Below are positions 9,431-14,833 of a stretch of DNA of 15,000 nucleotides, in pieces. The notes beneath the pieces were generated by a model that was given only the letters and a program-made list of their open reading frames with translations, made no database searches and was not told where the DNA came from. How positions within the stretch are numbered: the first letter of the stretch is position 1; each line of letters starts with the position of its first letter. The stretch covers positions 2,648,242 to 2,663,241 of the forward strand of contig CM022674.1 in the NCBI GenBank assembly GCA_012295275.1, given 5' to 3'. A program made the position numbers and the translations under genes. The DNA is from Chrysomallon squamiferum. Lineage: Eukaryota > Mollusca > Gastropoda > Neomphalida > Peltospiridae.

Positions 9431-12400
9431 ATAATCATTAGTGTTTTTTCTGTCCAGTAGTAGTTTTTTTGTAGTAATTAGAGTTGTTGATGTTGACGTT
9501 GTTGTTGTTATTATTATTATTAAGTTATGGCTTATAGTGTGATTGTTGTCATTATTTTAGTATGTAGAATGGTAGTTGTGATGGTGTAGTAATAGTTGTG
9601 GTAGCAGCAGTATAGTAGTAGTAGAATTAGTGGTTGTGATAGTAATGGTCAGTAGCATTAATAGTAACAGTATCAGTAGTAATAGTAGTATCAGTATACA
9701 TTGAAAGAATAGCAGAAATATTTCGTTATTAATAAAATTTAATTTAAAATTTAATTTAATTTAATTTTATTTTATTTTATTTTATTTTTTTTTTTTTTTT
9801 TTTTCAAGTTGATGGAGAGTGGGGATCGTGGGTTAGACAGTCTGTTCCACCCTGTTCAGTTACTTGTGGTGGAAATGGGGTTCAAAATGTTTTGTTCAAA
9901 CGACTTTGCGACAAGCCAGCACCTCGTGGTGGCAAAGACTGCCAGGGTCAGAACACAAAAGTCATCTCTCAGCTCTGTGGAGAAAAACCTTGTCCAGGTA
10001 GTGAGACGTCAGTTGGATCTTTGTTTGACTAATGGTTCCTTTGTTTATTGATTGAATTATTTATTTATTTGATTATCTCTTTCTCTGTGTGTCTGACTGT
10101 CTCTCTGTTTGTTTGTTTGTTTCATTTATTTGTTTGTTTGTTTCATTTTTTGTTTATTTTATTTATTTGTGAAAAAGATATAAAGCTGAATTAAAGTTTA
10201 ATAGTAGCAGTATTAGCAGTTACAATAACTGTAATGATAGTTCTATCTGTAATAGTAGTAATTACAACAGTAGTAACAGTAACAGTAGCTTTAGTGATTC
10301 TATTAGTACTAGTAGTAGTTCTAGTAGTAGTAGTAGTAATGATAGTAGTAATAGTAGTAGTAGTAACAGTAATAGTAGTAATAGTACTACTGGTAACAGT
10401 AGTAGTAACAAGTATTAACAGTGGTAATAACAGTAGTAGTCGAAATAGTGTCAGTTGTAGTTGAAAAATTAGAAATAGTAGTAGTAGTAGTATGGTTGTG
10501 ATGGTGGTGGTAGTTGTAGTAACAGTAGAAGTAGTGGTTGTAATAATAGTAGTAGTAATGGTCAAAGCAATAATAGTATCAATATCAATAATAATAGTAA
10601 CAGCAGTATACATTGAAAGAATAGCAGAAATATTTGCTGTTAATATAATTTGAATTTATTTAATTTAATTTAATTTAATTTAATTTAATATAATTTGATT
10701 TTATTTTATTTAATTTTCAAGTTGATGGAGAGTGGGGATCGTGGGTTAGACAGTCAGTTCCACCCTGTCCAGTTACTTGTGGTGGAAATGGGGTTCAAAA
10801 TATTTTGTTCAAACGACTTTGCGACAAGCCAGCACCTCGTGGTGGCAAAGACTGCCAGGGTCAGAACACAAAAGTCATATCTCAGCTCTGTGGAGAAAAA
10901 CCTTGTCCAGGTAGTGAGACGTCAGTTGGATCTTTGTTTGACTAATGGTTCCTTTGTTTCTTGATTGGATGATTTATTTATTTGATTATCTCTTTCTCTG
11001 TGTGTCTGTGTGTCTCTCTGTTTGTTTTATTTACTTGTACAAAAGATATCAAGCTGAATTAAAGTTTAATAGTTGCAGTATTAGTAGTTACAATAACTTT
11101 AACGATAGTTTAAGTCTAGTAGTAGTAATTATAAAAATAGTTACAGTAACAGTAGCTTTGGTGATTCTACTAGTAATTGTAGTATTAGCAGTAGTACTAG
11201 TTGTAGTAGTAGTAGTAGTAGTAGCACTGATAGTAGTAGTGCTAATAGTAGAAGTTGTACTATTAGTAATAGCAGTAATAGTAATAGTAGTAACAGTAAT
11301 AGTGATAGCAGTATTGCTAACAGTAGTAGTAGTAATAATAAAAGTAGTAGTGGTAATAGTGTTAGTAGTAGTTATAGTAATAGAAGTGGTATCAGTAGAA
11401 GTTATGGCTGGTGTGATGGTGGTAGTAGTAGTAGTAGAAGTAGCAGTTGTAATGCTGTGGTAGTAGTAGTAGTAGAAGTAGCAGCAATGGTGTGGTAGTA
11501 GTAGTAGAAGTAGCAGTTGTAATGGTGTGGCAGTAGTAGTAGTAGTAGCAGCAGCAGTGTAGTAGCAGTAATAATAATGGCCACAGCAATAATATTTCAG
11601 TGTCAGTAGTAGTAGTTAAATTTATACGTTGAAAGAGTAATTTTTGCTTTTAATTTTTATTTTATTTTATTTTATTTAATTTTCAAGTTGATGGAGAGTG
11701 GGGATCGTGGGTTAGAAAGTCAGATCCACCCTGTTCAGTTACTTGTGGTGGAAATGGGGTTCAAAATGTTTTGTTCAAACGACTTTGCGACAAGCCAGCG
11801 CCTCGTGGTGGCAAAGACTGCCAGGGTCAGAACACAAAAGTCATCTCTCAGCTCTGTGGAGAAAAACCTTGTCCAGGTAGTGAGACGTCAGTTGGATCTT
11901 TGTTTGACTAATGGTTCCTTTGTTTATTGATTGGATGATTTATTTATTTGATTATCTCTTTCTTTGTATGTCTGTGTGTCTGTCTGTCTCTCTGTTTGTT
12001 TGCTTTTTTTATTTGTGAAAAAGATATGAAGCTGAATTAAAGTTTAATAGTAGCAGTATTAGCAGTTACAATAATTGTAATGATAGTTCTATCTGTAGTA
12101 GTAATAATTACAACAGTAGTAACAGTAACAGTAGCTTTAGTGATTCTACTAGTACTAGTAGTAGTACTGATAGTAGTAGTTGTAGTAATAGAAGTAGTAG
12201 TAGTATACGTTTTGGCTGCAGTGCTGGTAGTAGCAGTAACAGTAGAAGTAGTGGTTGTAATGGTGTGGCAGTACTAGTAGTAGTAGCAGTGTAGTATCAG
12301 TAATCATAATGGTCACAGCAATAATAGTATCAGTATCAGTAGTAGTAGTAACAGCATGATAACTGAAAAAGTGGGAGAAATATTTCCTTATTAATATAAT

Positions 12401-14823
12401 ATAATATAATTTTATTTTATTTTAATTTATTTTATTTTCAAGTTGATGGAGAGTGGGGATCGTGGGTTAGACAGTCTGTTCCACCCTGTTCAGTTACTTG
12501 TGGTGGAAATGGGGTTCAAAATGTTTTGTTCAAACGACTTTGCGACAAGCCAGCGCCTCGTGGTGGCAAAGACTGCCAGGGTCAGAACACAAAAGTCATC
12601 TCTCAGCTCTGTGGAGAAAAACCTTGTCCAGGTAGTGAGACTTCAGTTGGATCTTTGTTTGACTAATGGTTCCTTTGTTTATTGATTGGATGATTTATTT
12701 ATTTGATTATCTCTTTCTCTGTGTGTCTGACTGTCTCTCTGATTGTTTGTTTGTTTGTTTCATTTATTTGTGAAGCTGAATTAAAGTTTAATAGTAGCAG
12801 TATAAGTAGTTACAATAACTGTAATGATAATTTTAGCTGTAGTAGTAGTAATTACAACCGTAGTAACAGTAATAGTACCTTTGGTGATTCTTCTAGTAAT
12901 AGTAGTAGTAGCAGTAGTACTAGTTGTAGTAGTAGTTGTACTACTAGTAATATTAGTACTAGTAGTAGTAGTAACAGTAATAGTAATAGCAGTACTGCTA
13001 ACAGTAGTAGTAGTAGTAGTAGTAATAATAATAACAGTTGTAGTAACAGTAGTAGTTGTAGTAATAGAAGTAGCAGTAGTAGCATACGTTATGGCTACAG
13101 TGTGATTGTAGTAGTAGTAGTGGTTGTGATGGTGTGGAGGTAGTAGTAGCAGCAGTATAGTAATAGTAATAGTCACAGCAGTAATAGTAATAGTTTCAGT
13201 AGTAATAGTAGTAGCAGAATACATTGAAAGAATAGCAGAACTATTTGGTTATTAATACAATTTTATTTCATTTAATTTAATTTAATTTTAATTTTATTTT
13301 TATTTTATTTTATTTTATTTTATTTTATTTTATTTTATTTTATTTTCAAGTTGATGGAGAGTGGGGATCGTGGTTTAGACAGTCTGTTCCACCCTGTTCA
13401 GTTACTTGTGGAGGAAATGGGGTTCAAAATGTTTTGTTCAAACGACTTTGCGACAAGCCAGCACCTCGTGGTGGCAAAGACTGCCAGGGTCAGAACACAA
13501 AAGTCATCTCTCAGCTCTGTGGAGAAAAACCTTGTCCAGGTAGTGAGACGTCAGTTGGATCTTTGTTTGACTAATGGTTCCTTTGTTTATTGATTGAATG
13601 ATTTATTTATTTGATTATCTCTTTCTCTTTATGTCTGTATGTCTGTCTGTCTCTCTGTTTGTTTGCTTTTTTTATTTGTGAAAAAGATATGAAGTTGAAT
13701 TAAAGTTTAATAGTAGCAGTATTAGCAGTTACAATAACTGTAATGATAGTTTTAGCTGTAGTAATAGTAAATACAACTGTATTATCAGTAACAGTAGCTA
13801 TGGTGATTCTACTAGTAATAGTAGTATTAGCTGTAGTACTATTTGTAGTAGTAGTAGTACTGATCGTAGTAGTAATAGTAGAAGTTGTACTAGTAGTAAT
13901 AGCTGTGCTAGTAGTAGTAGTAACAGTAATAGTAATAGCAGTACTGCTAACAGTAGTAGTAGTAATAATAACAGTAGTAGTGTCAGTAGTAGCTGTAGTA
14001 ATAGAAGTAGCAGTAGTAGAAGTTATGGCTGCAGTTCGATTGCAGTAGTAGTAGTCGATGTACTGGTTGTGATTGTGTGGCAGTAGTAGTAGTAGCAGTA
14101 TAGTAATAGTAACAGTAATTGTCACATTATACATTGAAAGAATTATTTGCTTATTAATCAAATTTAATCTAATTTAATCTAATTTTATTTTATTTTTTTA
14201 AATTTAATTTTCAAGTTGATGGAGAGTGGGGATCGTGGGTTACACAGTCAGTTCCACCCTGTCCAGTTACTTGTGGTGGAAATGGGGTTCAAAATGTTTT
14301 GTTCAAACGATTTTGCGACAAGCCAGCACCTCGTGGTGGCAAAGACTGCCAGGGTCAGAACACAAAAGTCATCTTTCAGCTCTGTGGAGTAAAACCTTGT
14401 CCAGGTAGTTTTAGCTGTAGAAGTCGTAGTAATAACAACAGTATTAGTAGTAATAACAACAGTAGTAGTAACTCTATCGGTAATACTATTAATAGATTAG
14501 AAGTAAAAATAACGGTAGTAGCAGGAACAGTAGCTTTGGTGATGGTAGTAGTAGTAGTAACAGTAGTAGTAGTAGTACTAGTAGTAGTAATACTTGTATT
14601 AGTACTTTATCTGTGGTTTTACAATTGCAGGCAGGTGGAGTTCGTGGTCTAGAAACGTGACTGGCACGTGCAGTGTGACGTGTGGATTGGGCACAAGAAC
14701 TGACGTGTTGAAAAGGAAATGCATCAAGAAACAAGAAAAGGGAAAAGACTGCAAAGGGCCTGACGTACAAGACGTTGTCTTGAAGTGTGACACTGGAGTT
14801 AACTGTGAAGCTGAAAAAGGCAG
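368..14823 (+). CDS. Multi-TSP1-domain extracellular protein, partial gene (19 exons in window)
   Basis: This is the overall gene model. Nineteen exons each encode one thrombospondin type 1 repeat with a WxxW motif, a CxxxCx motif and six cysteines (four in exon 12). Exons 2-18 start in phase 1 (the first codon base comes from the previous exon) and exons 1-18 except exon 12 end in phase 1, so any of them can be skipped or duplicated without breaking the frame. Leaving out exon 12, the joined reading frame is about 1,140 residues. TSP1 repeats are extracellular, disulfide-bonded modules that often bind glycosaminoglycans or proteins and can carry C-mannose on Trp and O-fucose on Ser/Thr. Nothing in the window identifies the family (hemicentin-, properdin-, SCO-spondin- or coadhesin-like are all possible). 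No initiator Met or signal peptide is seen, so the 5' end lies outside. The splice pattern is inferred from consensus and phase, not from transcripts. Confidence 0.85.
569..1155 (+). repeat. Intron 1
   Basis: The 587-bp intron starts with GTT repeats (569-600), passes into imperfect (TAG/TAA)n trinucleotide repeats to about 870, then into about 280 bp of ordinary AT-rich sequence. It ends in TTTAATTTTGCAG. Frames open on either strand here are translations of the trinucleotide repeat and are not supported as genes. Confidence 0.75.
1156..1344 (+). CDS. Exon 2: TSP1 domain (diverged copy)
   Basis: The exon is 189 bp and encodes 63 residues. It has W5-S-S-W8, [10 protein letters not shown] (C16, C20), C34 in RTCTDPKP, C46 in GGGDCKG, C58 and C62. 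NGT at 23-25 is a possible N-glycosylation sequon. The CGGNG sequence after the second cysteine is shared with the array exons 5-18, so this domain resembles the array founder more than exons 1, 3 and 4 do in this motif. The acceptor is TTTTGCAG and the donor CCAA|GTAAAA is close to consensus. The exon is phase 1-1. Confidence 0.92.
1345..1967 (+). repeat. Intron 2, with TG microsatellite and minisatellite
   Basis: The 623-bp intron holds a TA run (about 1414-1425), then TG/TCTG repeats (1426-1492). Four imperfect copies of a motif beginning TTGATTCAGTCTCTTGT and followed by TTTAAAATA and TTTATAAATT start at 1731, 1799, 1868 and 1916, giving spacings of 68, 69 and 48 bp. The fourth copy runs almost into the acceptor AAATTTACTCAG. 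No gene is supported inside it. Confidence 0.75.
1968..2159 (+). CDS. Exon 3: TSP1 domain (diverged copy)
   Basis: The exon is 192 bp and encodes 64 residues. The split first codon is A|TT (Ile) because exon 2 ends in A. Motifs are W5-S-L-W8, CSVTCEGKG (C15, C19), C33 in RFCNNPKP, C45 in RNCTG, C57 and C63. Glu replaces the usual Gly after the second cysteine. NCT at 44-46 is a formal N-glycosylation sequon, although its middle residue is the fourth cysteine. The acceptor is TTTACTCAG. The donor CCAA|GTTAGA is weaker than the others but keeps phase 1. Confidence 0.9.
2160..2603 (+). repeat. Intron 3, TTC/ATT microsatellites
   Basis: The 444-bp intron has GTT repeats (2170-2184), a (TTC)n run of about 35 bp (2186-2220), then long ATT/GTTATT repeats to about 2432, followed by a short AGC/AGT block (2433-2470). 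The last 90 bp are ordinary AT-rich sequence ending in TGTCATTCAG. No gene is supported. Confidence 0.75.
2604..2792 (+). CDS. Exon 4: TSP1 domain (diverged copy)
   Basis: The exon is 189 bp and encodes 63 residues. It contains W5-G-Q-W8 and a third Trp at 12, giving a WxxWxxxW spacing. CSSSCGGF carries C16 and C20, with C32 in RWCDSPRP, C44 in KDCVG, C56 and C62. The start (VDGxWG-like) and the GGKDC segment resemble the array exons more than exons 1-3 do, so it may be the closest diverged relative of the array. The acceptor is GTCATTCAG and the donor TCTAA|GTATAA. The exon is phase 1-1 and ends in A, so exon 5 starts with Ile. Confidence 0.92.
2793..3592 (+). repeat. Intron 4, containing the 5' edge of the array unit
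   Basis: The 800-bp intron has two halves. From 2793 to about 3120 it is ATT and GTT repeats. From about 3150 to 3480 it is (TAG)n-type repeat. The last part (about 3420-3592) matches the 3' portion of the array introns: a GAGTAGCAGAGATATTTGC element at about 3495, TTATTAAT, then TTTAA and ATTTT tracts before TCAAG. The duplicated unit therefore starts inside this intron rather than at an exon edge. Confidence 0.75.
3593..3781 (+). CDS. Exon 5: array TSP1 domain, unit 1
   Basis: This unit serves as the reference for numbering the array. Its 63 residues have W5-G-S-W8, C16-T-V-T-C20, C34 in RLCDKPAP, C45 in GGKDCQG, C57 and C62. In group 1 TSP1 domains the pairing is C1-C5, C2-C6 and C3-C4. 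The residue after C16 is Thr (codon ACA), a position that varies among copies. T19 is in the O-fucose position, although CGGN puts Asn where the POFUT2 consensus has Gly. The first residue is Ile because exon 4 ends in A. The donor is CCAG|GTAGTGAGAC, and the intron read-through stops within about a dozen codons. Confidence 0.94.
3782..4403 (+). repeat. Intron 5 (type A)
   Basis: This 622-bp intron is a typical long form: donor block GTAGTGAGACTTCAG with TTTGTTTGACTGATGG, pyrimidine-rich TCTCTCTGTG tract (about 3859-3910), GCTGAATTAAAG block with the inverted repeats ATTAAAGTTTAAT (3946-3958) and AGTTACAATAACT (3974-3986), imperfect (TAG)n array (about 4000-4310), element GGGTAGCAGAAATATTTTC, and TTTAA/ATTTT tract to TTTTCAAG. 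No gene is supported. Confidence 0.8.
4404..4592 (+). CDS. Exon 6: array TSP1 domain, unit 2
   Basis: All six cysteines and both tryptophans of the array pattern are kept. The only coding difference from unit 1 within the exon is Thr17 to Ser (ACA to TCA), and the first residue becomes Val through G|TT. This CSVTC version matches the commonest TSP1 consensus and recurs in units 8, 9, 11, 12 and 13 of the array. Donor and acceptor are the standard array forms, phase 1-1. Confidence 0.94.
4593..5286 (+). repeat. Intron 6 (type A)
   Basis: This 694-bp long-form intron carries a pyrimidine tract at about 4672-4720. Its second inverted repeat is imperfect (CAGTTACAATAATTG). The trinucleotide array includes AGTTCTATCTG and AATAGAAGTACTCCTAGCAG variants shared with intron 11, linking these two units. 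It ends in an ATTTT tract and an unusual TATGTTCAAG acceptor, also seen before exon 11. Confidence 0.8.
5287..5475 (+). CDS. Exon 7: array TSP1 domain, unit 3
   Basis: The domain is complete with the six cysteines and WGSW. It carries Thr17 and one private change, Pro39 to Ala (GCGGCT in place of GCACCT), in the loop between the third and fourth cysteines. Its donor is CCAG|GTAGTTTTAGC, the type B form, so the exon frame is not stopped at once if the intron is retained but runs on in Ser/Asn codons to a stop at 5715-5717. Confidence 0.93.
5476..5895 (+). repeat. Intron 7 (type B, short)
   Basis: This 420-bp intron lacks the donor-side block, pyrimidine tract and inverted repeats of type A. 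The donor GTAGTTTTAGCTGTAG joins directly to sequence found inside type A introns after the inverted repeats. The trinucleotide array follows, then a GGTCACAGCAGTAATAG element, ATACATTGAAAGAATAGC, and a TTTAA/ATTTT tract. It is almost the same as intron 10. Confidence 0.8.
5896..6084 (+). CDS. Exon 8: array TSP1 domain, unit 4
   Basis: All six cysteines and WGSW remain, with Thr17. This copy has two clusters of changes: Pro14-Pro15 to Arg-Ser just before the first cysteine (CGATCC), and Gln26-Asn27-Val28 to His-Ile-Phe, where CACATTTTT replaces CAAAATGTT. The Arg14 codon CGA is shared with exon 11, which also follows a type B intron. The altered beta-strand segment (VHIFLFK) is more hydrophobic than in other copies. 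Splice sites are standard. Confidence 0.93.
6085..6748 (+). repeat. Intron 8 (type A)
   Basis: This 664-bp long-form intron has the donor block, a pyrimidine tract (about 6159-6210), both inverted repeats including the perfect CAGTTACAATAACTG (about 6265-6279), a (TAG)n array to about 6660, and the AATTGAAAAAGTGGC element before the AT-rich acceptor tract. Serine-, valine-rich open frames are repeat translations. Confidence 0.8.
6749..6937 (+). CDS. Exon 9: array TSP1 domain, unit 5
   Basis: The domain is complete. It has Pro17 after the first cysteine (CCA) and a private Gly24 to Glu change (GAG), giving CGGNEV. Gly24 is conserved in the other array copies and exon 2, so the change could disturb the turn after the second cysteine. 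A synonymous AAA replaces AAG at Lys36. Phase 1-1 and splice sites are unchanged. Confidence 0.93.
6938..7531 (+). repeat. Intron 9 (type A with internal deletion)
   Basis: The 594-bp intron begins with the type A donor block but jumps at about 7000 from GATTGGATGA to TAGTGATTCTGATAG, skipping the pyrimidine tract and both inverted repeats. A long, nearly pure (TAG)n array fills about 7005-7440. The 3' element is AATTGAAAGAGTGTC and the acceptor tract is a run of ATTTT pentamers (about 7490-7521). Confidence 0.8.
7532..7720 (+). CDS. Exon 10: array TSP1 domain, unit 6
   Basis: The domain is complete with Pro17 and one conservative private change, Lys43 to Arg (AGA) before the fourth cysteine. 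The type B donor CCAG|GTAGTTTTAGC follows. As in exon 7, retaining the next intron would add a Ser/Asn-rich tail, here ending with a stop at 7963-7965. It corresponds to exon 7 in the higher-order repeat. Confidence 0.93.
7721..8138 (+). repeat. Intron 10 (type B, short)
   Basis: At 418 bp this is two bases shorter than intron 7 and nearly identical to it, including the CTAGTGATAACTGTAG start and the GTGTGATTGTAG and ATGTAGTGGATGTGAT segments. It lacks the pyrimidine tract and inverted repeats. The acceptor TATGTTCAAG differs from the usual AATTTTCAAG. Confidence 0.8.
8139..8327 (+). CDS. Exon 11: array TSP1 domain, unit 7
   Basis: This is one of the more diverged array copies but keeps six cysteines and WGSW. 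Changes are Glu4 to Gln, Ser12 to Leu (TTA), Pro14 to Arg (CGA, shared with exon 8), Pro17, and Leu56 to Phe (TTC) beside the fifth cysteine. It follows a type B intron as exon 8 does, supporting common descent of the two blocks. Splice sites are standard, phase 1-1. Confidence 0.93.
8328..9022 (+). repeat. Intron 11 (type A)
   Basis: This 695-bp intron closely matches intron 6: AGTTCTATCTG start, paired AATAGAAGTACTCC and AACAGTGGTAG variants, and GTAGTCGTAATGG. It has the donor block, pyrimidine tract (about 8405-8450), both inverted repeats and a (TTTAA)n acceptor tract at about 8983-9016. Confidence 0.8.
9023..9183 (+). pseudogene. Exon 12: broken array TSP1 exon, unit 8
   Basis: Compared with its neighbours this copy lacks 28 bp after GTCATC (around 9180/9181), covering the codons for residues 54 onward including C57 and C62. 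A further 7 bp are missing just inside the intron, so the donor reads CAG|GTCGTC. The exon is 161 bp, not a multiple of three. If spliced at this donor it ends in phase 0 and shifts all following exons; if not spliced, the frame stops at TGA 9205-9207. Splicing at a weak GT at 9191 would restore phase 1 but still without the last two cysteines. Skipping the exon keeps the frame. A sequencing or assembly error is the alternative, but the adjacent 7-bp deletion and the degraded next intron favour real decay. Confidence 0.85.
9184..9808 (+). repeat. Intron 12 (degraded)
   Basis: This 625-bp intron follows the broken exon and is the least regular in the array. The donor block is shortened, the AAAAAGATATAAAG segment is missing, the first inverted repeat remains (ATTAAAGTTTAAT at about 9298-9310), and the trinucleotide array is interrupted by unrelated T-rich stretches (about 9440-9580). 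The acceptor tract ends in twenty consecutive T (9785-9804) before CAAG. Confidence 0.8.
9809..9997 (+). CDS. Exon 13: array TSP1 domain, unit 9
   Basis: The complete domain has Ser17 and no private coding change, so it is the same as exon 6 at protein level. If exon 12 were spliced in, this and the following exons would be read in a second frame, which is open across the whole exon. Confidence 0.94.
9998..10721 (+). repeat. Intron 13 (type A)
   Basis: The 724-bp intron has an extended pyrimidine and TTTG region (about 10074-10165) with repeated TTTGTTTGTTTCATTT. Both inverted repeats are present (ATTAAAGTTTAAT at about 10190-10202, then CAGTTACAATAACTG). The trinucleotide array has its own TACTACTGG and AACAAGTATTAACAG variants. 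The acceptor tract is (TTTAA)n then ATTTT. Confidence 0.8.
10722..10910 (+). CDS. Exon 14: array TSP1 domain, unit 10
   Basis: The domain is complete with Pro17. Private differences are Val28 to Ile (ATT), a synonymous ATA at Ile53, and a synonymous TCA at Ser12 that is shared with exons 15 and 18. Splice sites are the type A standard, phase 1-1. Confidence 0.94.
10911..11687 (+). repeat. Intron 14 (type A, longest)
   Basis: At 777 bp this is the longest intron in the array. The extra length comes partly from three imperfect copies of a segment containing AGAAGTAGCAG and ATGGTGTGG at about 11431-11530. Its pyrimidine tract is short (about 10987-11030), and the 3' element is shortened (TACGTTGAAAGAG followed by TAATTTTTGC). 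No gene is supported. Confidence 0.8.
11688..11876 (+). CDS. Exon 15: array TSP1 domain, unit 11
   Basis: All six cysteines and WGSW are kept. Gln11 to Lys (AAG) and Val13 to Asp (GAT) change the segment between the second Trp and first Cys to VRKSDPP. Ser17 is present. GCG at Ala38 is synonymous and is shared with exon 16. Standard splice sites. Confidence 0.93.
11877..12442 (+). repeat. Intron 15 (type A, shortened array)
   Basis: This 566-bp intron has a complete donor half but a trinucleotide array of only about 200 bp. It jumps from the AGTACTGATAG segment to the TTGTAGTAATAGAAG segment, which lie about 130 bp further apart in introns 6 and 11. The pyrimidine tract is at about 11953-12005. 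The acceptor tract has ATAAT repeats then TTTTA. Confidence 0.8.
12443..12631 (+). CDS. Exon 16: array TSP1 domain, unit 12
   Basis: The protein sequence equals exons 6 and 13 (Ser17, no private amino acid change). The only noted exon difference is the synonymous GCG at Ala38 shared with exon 15. Its donor flank reads GAGACTTCAG, as in intron 5, where most copies have GAGACGTCAG. Confidence 0.94.
12632..13350 (+). repeat. Intron 16 (type A)
   Basis: The 719-bp intron resembles intron 5 in its AGTATAAGTAGTTAC and TTTTAGCTGTAG segments. It lacks GAAAAAGATATAAAG before the GCTGAATTAAAG block. The pyrimidine tract is at about 12710-12745. The acceptor tract is long, with about fifteen ATTTT pentamers (about 13280-13345). 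Confidence 0.8.
13351..13539 (+). CDS. Exon 17: array TSP1 domain, unit 13
   Basis: The domain is complete with Ser17. It has Val9 to Phe (TTT) just after WGSW and a synonymous GGA in the CGGN motif. Standard type A donor and TTTTCAAG acceptor, phase 1-1. Confidence 0.94.
13540..14215 (+). repeat. Intron 17 (type A)
   Basis: This 676-bp long-form intron carries a pyrimidine tract at about 13616-13660, both inverted repeats, a (TAG)n array to about 14105, and a shortened 3' element (ATACATTGAAAGAATTATTTGC). The acceptor tract includes TTTAATCTAA, also seen before exon 5. Confidence 0.8.
14216..14404 (+). CDS. Exon 18: array TSP1 domain, unit 14
   Basis: The last array copy keeps six cysteines and WGSW but carries four private changes: Arg10 to Thr (ACA), Leu33 to Phe, Ser54 to Phe, and Glu59 to Val (GTA), besides Pro17. 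The Glu59 change also creates a TAA (14390-14392) in the frame that exon 12 would impose. Edge copies of a homogenised array often diverge more, as seen here. The donor is the type B form CCAG|GTAGTTTTAGC. Confidence 0.93.
14405..14630 (+). repeat. Intron 18 (short, 3' array boundary)
   Basis: The 226-bp intron starts like type B introns 7 and 10 but then diverges (AGAAGTCGTAGTAATAACAAC), keeps imperfect TAG repeats, and has none of the ATTTT acceptor tract. It ends in GTGGTTTTACAATTGCAG. The array homology therefore ends a few tens of bases after exon 18. Confidence 0.75.
14631..14823 (+). CDS. Exon 19: TSP1 domain (diverged), alternative ends
   Basis: The exon joins exon 18 as G|GC (Gly). 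It reads W3-S-S-W6, an NVT sequon at 9-11, CSVTCGLG (C14, C18), C31 in RKCIKK, C41 in KDCKG, C53 and C59, then [14 protein letters not shown] fits the full O-fucosylation consensus CxxTCxxG, unlike the array copies. A second possible acceptor AG lies four bases downstream (GCAG, ending 14634) but would lose the frame. The 3' end is uncertain: donor AG|GTATTT at 14824 leaves phase 2, unlike every earlier intron, while read-through gives a stop at 14831-14833. Either this is the terminal exon or the gene goes on into a different exon class. Confidence 0.85.
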
Positions 14824-14833
14824 GTATTTCTAA

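Larger units (their letters stand above)
3593..14404 (+). repeat. Tandem array of 14 homogenised TSP1 exon units
   Basis: Fourteen copies of one 189-bp exon (one shortened) begin at 3593, 4404, 5287, 5896, 6749, 7532, 8139, 9023, 9809, 10722, 11688, 12443, 13351 and 14216. Start-to-start distances are 811, 883, 609, 853, 783, 607, 884, 786, 913, 966, 755, 908 and 865 bp. Most exon copies differ from the common sequence at only a few bases, and intron flanks are also conserved. Unit length varies through deletions and changes in trinucleotide repeat number. Near-identity of exon and intron parts suggests recent unequal crossing-over or gene conversion. Confidence 0.93.

Noticed and set aside
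9785-9804. T20 run as the poly(A) tail of a minus-strand retroposed sequence
   Set aside because: It stands where every unit has its T-rich acceptor tract, directly before CAAG, and no inserted sequence or flanking duplication is visible; expansion of the tract is simpler.
3593-14404. A CRISPR array
   Set aside because: The repeat unit is 607-966 bp, contains a coding exon with splice sites, and the context is eukaryotic; spacers and short direct repeats are absent.
3593-14404. A transposon or satellite array
   Set aside because: No terminal repeats, target-site duplications or transposase were seen. The unit holds an exon that fits its neighbours in phase, so segmental exon duplication is simpler.
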